A stretch of DNA of 64,000 bases from DAOUJH01 sp965116555 (GTDB lineage: Bacteria; Chloroflexota; Dehalococcoidia; Lucifugimonadales; QGNO01): contig OZ220698.1 of assembly GCA_965116555.1 (NCBI GenBank), positions 434,001-498,000 of the forward strand, written 5' to 3'. The notes under the pieces are model-generated. The model did not search any database. It was not told where the DNA came from and saw only the letters and a list, made by a program, of their open reading frames with translations. Shown here one piece after another: positions 59,783 to 64,000 of this stretch; position 1 is the first letter of the stretch, and each line of letters opens with the position of its first letter. The translations under genes and the position numbers were made by a program.

Positions 59783-61141
59783 CTAATTAGCCTTGATGAT
59801 TCCTATTCCATTTTCCCGTTCAATCTTGGTATTGAACCGGTTGGAACAGCGCTGGTATCTATCCAGCACCTCGTCTATGACCTCGCCTTCTGCTAGCACT
59901 GGCCGGCCCCTCTGTCCCATGGGAAGCCCTATACCCAGATCAATGGGATGAAGCTCTATGTTCTGGAGCTCCTTTCCCTTCCAGTTGACCACCGCCACCG
60001 CGCTCTGCCAGTTCTCCCGGTTTATGTCCTGCGCCACCGTCTCATTGCGGCTGCGGGTGAAGTAGAAGTCCGATGGTGTGTTTTCCCAGCCCAGTCCGTA
60101 CCTGGCATAAGCGTCCGATGGCTGGTAAATCGGCGTATCGTTCTGCAGAATGAAGTCGCCTATGCTGTAGAAGATGGGCTTACCCTTGTATATCTCAATA
60201 CCTTTGTCGCGGTGCGGCCCGTGGCCAATGAATACGTCCACCCCGTTGTCTATCGCCTCGTGGGCCATCTTGATCAGGTGGTCCGGTGGATCGTCGGAGG
60301 TCTCCCCGCGAAAACCGCAGTGGAAGCTGAACATCACCCAGTCCGCCATGCGACTCGCGTCCCGTATCCACTTCAGGTTGCCTTCCCAGTCCTCTTCGTC
60401 AATCACGGTGGTGCGGCTTATCTCTTCACCAACCCGGAACAGCAGCGAGCTTCGTCCCCCGCCAATGGCGGAACCAAAGTAGAACTCGGTATCGCTTTCC
60501 TGGTACTTGTGGATGGGGAACCTGCCGGACCGCGCTGCCTGCTTGTCCCTGTCGAATCCCAGCTTGGCGTCCAGTTCCCTCAGCTGATCGAAAGTCTCCC
60601 TGTCCACTGTGTGAATGGGCTGTACGCGGATCATATTTGCGCCGGGACGCGCGCCGACTTCGGGGCGTTCTTCGCTGGCGCGGCCTGCGGGCACATTGAC
60701 GTGGTCAGTTGCTGAAATGAGAGCAACGCGACCCTTGGGGGTGTCCAGATACCCCGGAGCGCGAGCCAGTGTCATGTTGCGGCCTGTTCCGGAGTTCACT
60801 ATGCCGTATTCGTCCAGGTTGGCTTTGTTTACAAGCACGCCGGTTTCTGTGTAGTCGTAGGCGTGGTTCATGGCGCAGGCGGCAATGTTGATTCCGGCCC
60901 ACGTGAGGTCCTCCAGGAAACGGGGGTCGCAGCGCATGTGGGTGCCGCCGGACTCTTCGCAGGGGGAGCCTTCAAAGTCGTGGAACAGCATTTCGGCGTT
61001 GGTGAATGTCACGTCCGCATCGCGGAGCATCTCCACCATCTTGAGGAAGCCTGGTTCGCGGAACGGCTTGAGTCCTCTGGTGATTAGAGACTCACCGGTC
61101 AGGGCCATTGTCATATCGCCGCTCTGCGATTCGTAAAGCAC
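59783..61141 (-). CDS. CapA-family metallophosphoesterase-like protein, copy 3
   Basis: A 452-residue CapA-like protein, the most divergent of the three (ALTGESLITRGLKPFRE, NAEMLFHDFEG, ACAMNHAYDYTETG, FSFHCGFRGE, GHGPHRDKGIEIYKGKP). In the first metal motif Glu replaces the Asp of the other copies. GTG at 61141 after AGGGG is the preferred start. First gene of the minus-strand transporter operon, behind the promoter at 61183-61212. Confidence 0.85.
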   Translation of the reverse strand: MLYESQSGDMTMALTGESLITRGLKPFREPGFLKMVEMLRDADVTFTNAEMLFHDFEGSPCEESGGTHMRCDPRFLEDLTWAGINIAACAMNHAYDYTETGVLVNKANLDEYGIVNSGTGRNMTLARAPGYLDTPKGRVALISATDHVNVPAGRASEERPEVGARPGANMIRVQPIHTVDRETFDQLRELDAKLGFDRDKQAARSGRFPIHKYQESDTEFYFGSAIGGGRSSLLFRVGEEISRTTVIDEEDWEGNLKWIRDASRMADWVMFSFHCGFRGETSDDPPDHLIKMAHEAIDNGVDVFIGHGPHRDKGIEIYKGKPIFYSIGDFILQNDTPIYQPSDAYARYGLGWENTPSDFYFTRSRNETVAQDINRENWQSAVAVVNWKGKELQNIELHPIDLGIGLPMGQRGRPVLAEGEVIDEVLDRYQRCSNRFNTKIERENGIGIIKAN

Positions 61142-61182
61142 GGCCACCCCTAGCGCCACGTGGGTTACCCTAGGCTAAGAGC

Positions 61183-61212
61183 TTTCTAGCACAAGCACAA
61201 CGTAGGTGTCAA
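61183..61212 (-). promoter_or_regulatory. Promoter of the CapA/transporter operon
   Basis: On the minus strand TTGACA (61212-61207) and TAGAAA (61188-61183) are 18 bases apart, about 40 bases before the GTG of the first gene. Confidence 0.5.
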
Positions 61213-61333
61213 GGGCTTTCAGACACCATCCCAATAAGTGTTACGATTAACAACTCTTCTGGGATGCATATTGTGACGAAATCCACAATTGCCCCCAGGC
61301 TGAAAGCCCCGACTCCATGAATCAAGGTCTACC

Positions 61334-61666
61334 CTAACCCCTGGCGTGCGCCTCAAGCAGCGTCACTTCCTCCAGCGCTCTCAGGTGGTGCGGCTCTCCC
61401 TTTGCGCATCGGAAGGTATCTCCCGGGCCCACTCTGTGGGTATCGTTGCCGATCGTCACTTCGGCTCTGCCTCTCAGAATGTGGCCGATGGTCTCGTAAG
61501 GATGCTGGTGAGCCGAGGAGAACGAGCCGTTCTCGAACGTTATCTTCTCCAGTACGGTCTCATCTCCTTCGTAAAGCACCTTTGACCGGGCGGCTCCATG
61601 CACGGGCTGCCCCTCTATTTCAGAAAAAACGTCATAACCCACGTCCAACGCTCTTGCTATAACCAT
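61334..61666 (-). CDS. Cupin-domain protein
   Basis: A 110-residue single cupin. HQHPYETIGHILRG (about 53-66) gives the first metal motif and GPGDTFRCAKGEPHHLR the second. Small cupins act as isomerases, dioxygenases or sensors; nothing here decides. It lies 31 bases after crotonase copy 4 on the same strand with a GAGGGGGG ribosome binding site, so the two form an operon. Confidence 0.88.
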   Translation of the reverse strand: MVIARALDVGYDVFSEIEGQPVHGAARSKVLYEGDETVLEKITFENGSFSSAHQHPYETIGHILRGRAEVTIGNDTHRVGPGDTFRCAKGEPHHLRALEEVTLLEAHARG

Positions 61667-61697
61667 TCTTGTTTCCCCCCTCAGGATTTGGATTAGT

Positions 61698-62549
61698 CTA
61701 TGACCTGATGCCGCCGCCTACATTGCGCTGCCTCTTCTCCAGGAACGCTTGCGCACCTTCCAGGGCATCCGAGGAATGAGTGCTGGCTAGGTGGTTGTAG
61801 ACCCACTGCAGGTGCCACGCCTGGTCCTGCGTCAGGTCCTGGCCGCGGATGAGGAACTCTTTGAGGAAACGCACCGCCACCGGGGGCAGCGATGCTATCT
61901 TGTTGGCAATCTCCTCGGCGCGGGTCATTAGTTGAGCATGCGGCACCGCTTCGTTGACCAGTCCTATGCGCACCGCCTCCTCGGCTCCTATCGGTTCGTC
62001 CATGAGCAGGAACTGCATGGCGTGGGCGTAGTTCAGCTGCTTCATCACCCGGGTAGCGGACGGCCCGCTGCCTATGCCGCCCAGGTTTGTGGTGAAGGCG
62101 TAGAAGAACCTGGCGTGCTCCAAGCTGGCAATGCGTATGTCCGTGGTAGTGAGCGTCATGTACAAGCCCGCTCCCGCCGCCCAGCCGTTTATCGCCGCCA
62201 CGACAGGCTTGTAAATCTGGGGGAAGTCCACCCCTGCGTTGAATACGGCGATCTCGCGTCCGTTCACCGTTCCTGCCTTGGGGTACACGAACCGCTCGAT
62301 CCCTTCTAGCCTTCGCTCCTCCCACGTCTGCCCTGGAGGAGGCGGCTGGATGTGGTGCCCCGCCGAGAAGTGGCGGTCGCCAACCCCTGTCACTATCAGA
62401 CAGCGTAAATCCGAATCTTCCCAGTAGTCCCGGTACGCCTCCCCCATCTCCTCCACAATCTGGGAGTCCATCACATTCGCCTTCGTCGGGTTGTTCACGG
62501 TTAGATAAGCAATGGGTCCCTTCTTCTCGTAAATCGTCTTCTTCGGCAT
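61698..62549 (-). CDS. Enoyl-CoA hydratase/isomerase-family (crotonase) protein, copy 4
   Basis: A 283-residue crotonase very close to copy 1 (KKTIYEKKGPIAYLTVNNPT; HFSAGHHIQPPPPG; AAINGWAAGAG). The segment around the usual catalytic Glu is AFTTNLGGIGSGPSA. GGAGG ribosome binding site and a clear promoter upstream. Its first codons resemble the island attachment site (AAGAAGACGATTTACGAGAA), so it could be a secondary target. Confidence 0.88.
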   Translation of the reverse strand: MPKKTIYEKKGPIAYLTVNNPTKANVMDSQIVEEMGEAYRDYWEDSDLRCLIVTGVGDRHFSAGHHIQPPPPGQTWEERRLEGIERFVYPKAGTVNGREIAVFNAGVDFPQIYKPVVAAINGWAAGAGLYMTLTTTDIRIASLEHARFFYAFTTNLGGIGSGPSATRVMKQLNYAHAMQFLLMDEPIGAEEAVRIGLVNEAVPHAQLMTRAEEIANKIASLPPVAVRFLKEFLIRGQDLTQDQAWHLQWVYNHLASTHSSDALEGAQAFLEKRQRNVGGGIRS

Positions 62550-62578
62550 TTTCCTCCTCCTTGCAATTGCTTGCCCTT

Positions 62579-62607
62579 TCTATATCCCTATTCAACCAAC
62601 AAGTCAA
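62579..62607 (-). promoter_or_regulatory. Promoter of crotonase copy 4
   Basis: On the minus strand TTGACT (62607-62602) and TATAGA (62584-62579) are 17 bases apart, 29 bases before the ATG. Confidence 0.6.
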
Positions 62608-62624
62608 CTGTACAGGCCCACATC

Positions 62625-62683
62625 CCGCTCATGGTGAGCTTAGAGTTTACCCTGAGCACCGCCGAAGGGAACCAGATGAGCGG
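62625..62683. repeat. Imperfect intergenic palindrome
   Basis: CCGCTCATGGT and ACCAGATGAGCGG face each other across 35 bases, in the style of common intergenic repeats that contain CTCATGGTGAGC. It may end the MFS transcript. Confidence 0.4.
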
Positions 62684-62702
62684 AGACACCACCGGACCCC
62701 GC

Positions 62703-64000
62703 TCAACCTCTTATAGTGGGCGTCGTCTTTTCAGCGGCGGTACGCCGCGTGGGCGTTTTGAGCACCCAGAAGATAATCGCCGACATGAAATACGACACTC
62801 CCACTCCGACCAGCGCATAGTCGTAGCTGCCCGTGGTGTCGAACACCCAGCCAGCGGCTATGGGTGTGCCAAAGGACATTATGCTCTGAATAAGGCTCAT
62901 GCCGCCGCGCAAGGATGCGAATTTCGCACGGCCAAAGTACTGCCCCACAAGGGCCCAGGTGATGGCATTGCTGCCCTGGGCCAGGGCAAAGAACAGAACG
63001 AAGAGCGCCCCCGTAGCCAATCCCTCCGGGCCCCATATCCCCACCACCGCCGCCAGCGTACCGCAAAACATGCCAAACGACGCAACCCTTTGGCGTGACC
63101 ACATGTCCGATACTAATCCGGCGCCTATCACGGACGGCAACCTAAGGAGGGACATCATGGCAACCAGACCGGCGGCTACGCCTTCGCTCACGCCCCGCGA
63201 CACCAGTATGGGCACTATGTGCACCATGAGGACCTGCTGGCCGGTGAGGCGCAAGCCTATCGAGACGGCCAGCAGCCAGTACGTGCTGGTGCGCAGCGCC
63301 TCTCCTATGGAAAAGTCAACGGGGGCCGTTTGCTGGAGCGCTTCTGGACCCCGGCTCTGTCCCGCGGCGGCTGAATCCTCAGGCTCCGTCTCGCCGGGCT
63401 TGGGGTTTCTTACCATCAGCACCAGTGGCAGCCCCAGGCAGAGTAGGAGGACCCCGGAGAAGACCGACGCCAGGCGCCAGCTCTCGTTGAGCACTATCCA
63501 GGCCACTATGGGGGTAACGATGAACCCTCCTATGGCCGAACCGCTGATTGCAAGCGACATAGCCAGTCCCAGCCGGCGTCTGAACCACTGATTTATGGTG
63601 GCGAACAGACCGTGGTGGGGTACGGAGACCCCTAGGGATACCAGTCCCAGGAACACCGCCAGGAAGAGCATGTAAGAGTTGGTGGTGGCCATCAACAGGT
63701 AGCCAATGCCGCCCAGCAGCACCCCTATGATCACCATCATTCTGCCGCCCAGGCGGTCGACCAAATACCCGATTATCGGCCCCTCCAGGCCGCCTTCCAG
63801 GGTGCGGAGTGCAAACGCCACCGACATCATGGCGCGGGACACGCCGAACTCTCGGGTCAGGGGCAGGAAGTAGACAGAAAGACCCACGTGGCCAATGCCG
63901 CCCATGAGCCCATGGAAAAGCGCCGATACTCCTACTATGCGCCAGCCATAGTATTCCCGCCACCCCGCGCCCGAAGGGTCTCGCGAGGCTTCAGTGGTGT
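62703..64000 (-). CDS. Major facilitator superfamily transporter, partial (5' end outside window)
   Basis: The reverse strand is open from 62703 to the window edge. Before the first in-frame ATG (63905) it still reads WREYYGWRIVGVSALFHGL, a typical MFS first helix, so the real start is outside. About twelve membrane helices are visible, with an acidic/Ala-rich loop in the middle (PGETEPEDSAAAG). It matches MFS transporters of the monocarboxylate/oxalate-formate type in overall pattern; the substrate is unknown. Downstream and convergent to nothing visible; it is followed by crotonase copy 4 on the same strand. Confidence 0.9.
   Translation of the reverse strand, partial: TTEASRDPSGAGWREYYGWRIVGVSALFHGLMGGIGHVGLSVYFLPLTREFGVSRAMMSVAFALRTLEGGLEGPIIGYLVDRLGGRMMVIIGVLLGGIGYLLMATTNSYMLFLAVFLGLVSLGVSVPHHGLFATINQWFRRRLGLAMSLAISGSAIGGFIVTPIVAWIVLNESWRLASVFSGVLLLCLGLPLVLMVRNPKPGETEPEDSAAAGQSRGPEALQQTAPVDFSIGEALRTSTYWLLAVSIGLRLTGQQVLMVHIVPILVSRGVSEGVAAGLVAMMSLLRLPSVIGAGLVSDMWSRQRVASFGMFCGTLAAVVGIWGPEGLATGALFVLFFALAQGSNAITWALVGQYFGRAKFASLRGGMSLIQSIMSFGTPIAAGWVFDTTGSYDYALVGVGVSYFMSAIIFWVLKTPTRRTAAEKTTPTIRG

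Noticed and set aside
61693..62607. 304-codon ORF in another frame over crotonase copy 4
   Set aside because: Frame-shifted shadow; the 283-residue crotonase reading is full length with its own ribosome binding site.

Overview
The window is about 64 kb of GC-rich bacterial chromosome. Its host genes are families known to be expanded in uncultured Chloroflexota (Dehalococcoidia/SAR202-type): tandem CaiB/BaiF CoA-transferases, crotonases, MaoC-like proteins, family 5 solute-binding lipoproteins, amidases and CapA-like phosphoesterases. That assignment is an inference from gene content; there is no rRNA or other marker gene here. A Gram-positive-type SOS box (GAAC-N4-GTTC) fits it but does not prove it.

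Left host region (1-19.6 kb). A partial SDR, a CoxG-like SRPBCC protein and an acyl-CoA dehydrogenase come first. An acyl-CoA operon follows, with two MaoC-type proteins and a tandem CoA-transferase pair. Next are a crotonase, a LuxR-type regulator with a degenerate receiver, a peptide-type ABC cassette (lipoprotein, two permeases, no ATPase), two tandem amidases, an alpha/beta hydrolase and a VWA lipoprotein.

Integrated island (about 19.6-47.1 kb). A P4-type tyrosine integrase and an AlpA-like regulator mark a 27.5-kb element bounded by a 27-bp near-perfect direct repeat. The repeat lies inside codons 5-13 of a crotonase gene. The left junction keeps the original start and first 13 codons and then stops. 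At the right junction the element supplies a promoter, a ribosome binding site and a new N-terminus of about 30 residues that rebuilds the crotonase ORF in frame. The cargo is nearly all defence or DNA metabolism: a CBASS locus (CD-NTase plus Cap15); a methyltransferase-like plus radical SAM pair; an MrfA-like helicase; a seven-gene operon (MORC-type ATPase, Mrr-helicase, cytosine-5 methyltransferase, Vsr, FRG, DUF262, HNH); an ImuB-DnaE2 mutagenesis pair behind a LexA-type box; an unusual membrane cluster built around a coiled-coil/signal-peptidase fusion; and a second CBASS locus of the short type II kind (CD-NTase, E2-like protein, membrane protein).

Right host region (47.1-64 kb). The rebuilt crotonase heads an acyl-CoA operon (crotonase, two CoA-transferases, second crotonase, MBL hydrolase) that parallels the one at 4.9-8.5 kb. 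On the minus strand a long operon runs from about 61.1 to 52.4 kb: CapA-like, solute-binding lipoprotein, two permeases, two more CapA-like proteins and a small phosphoesterase. A crotonase-cupin pair and an MFS transporter cut by the window edge close the window. No tRNA, rRNA, CRISPR array or transposase gene was seen.
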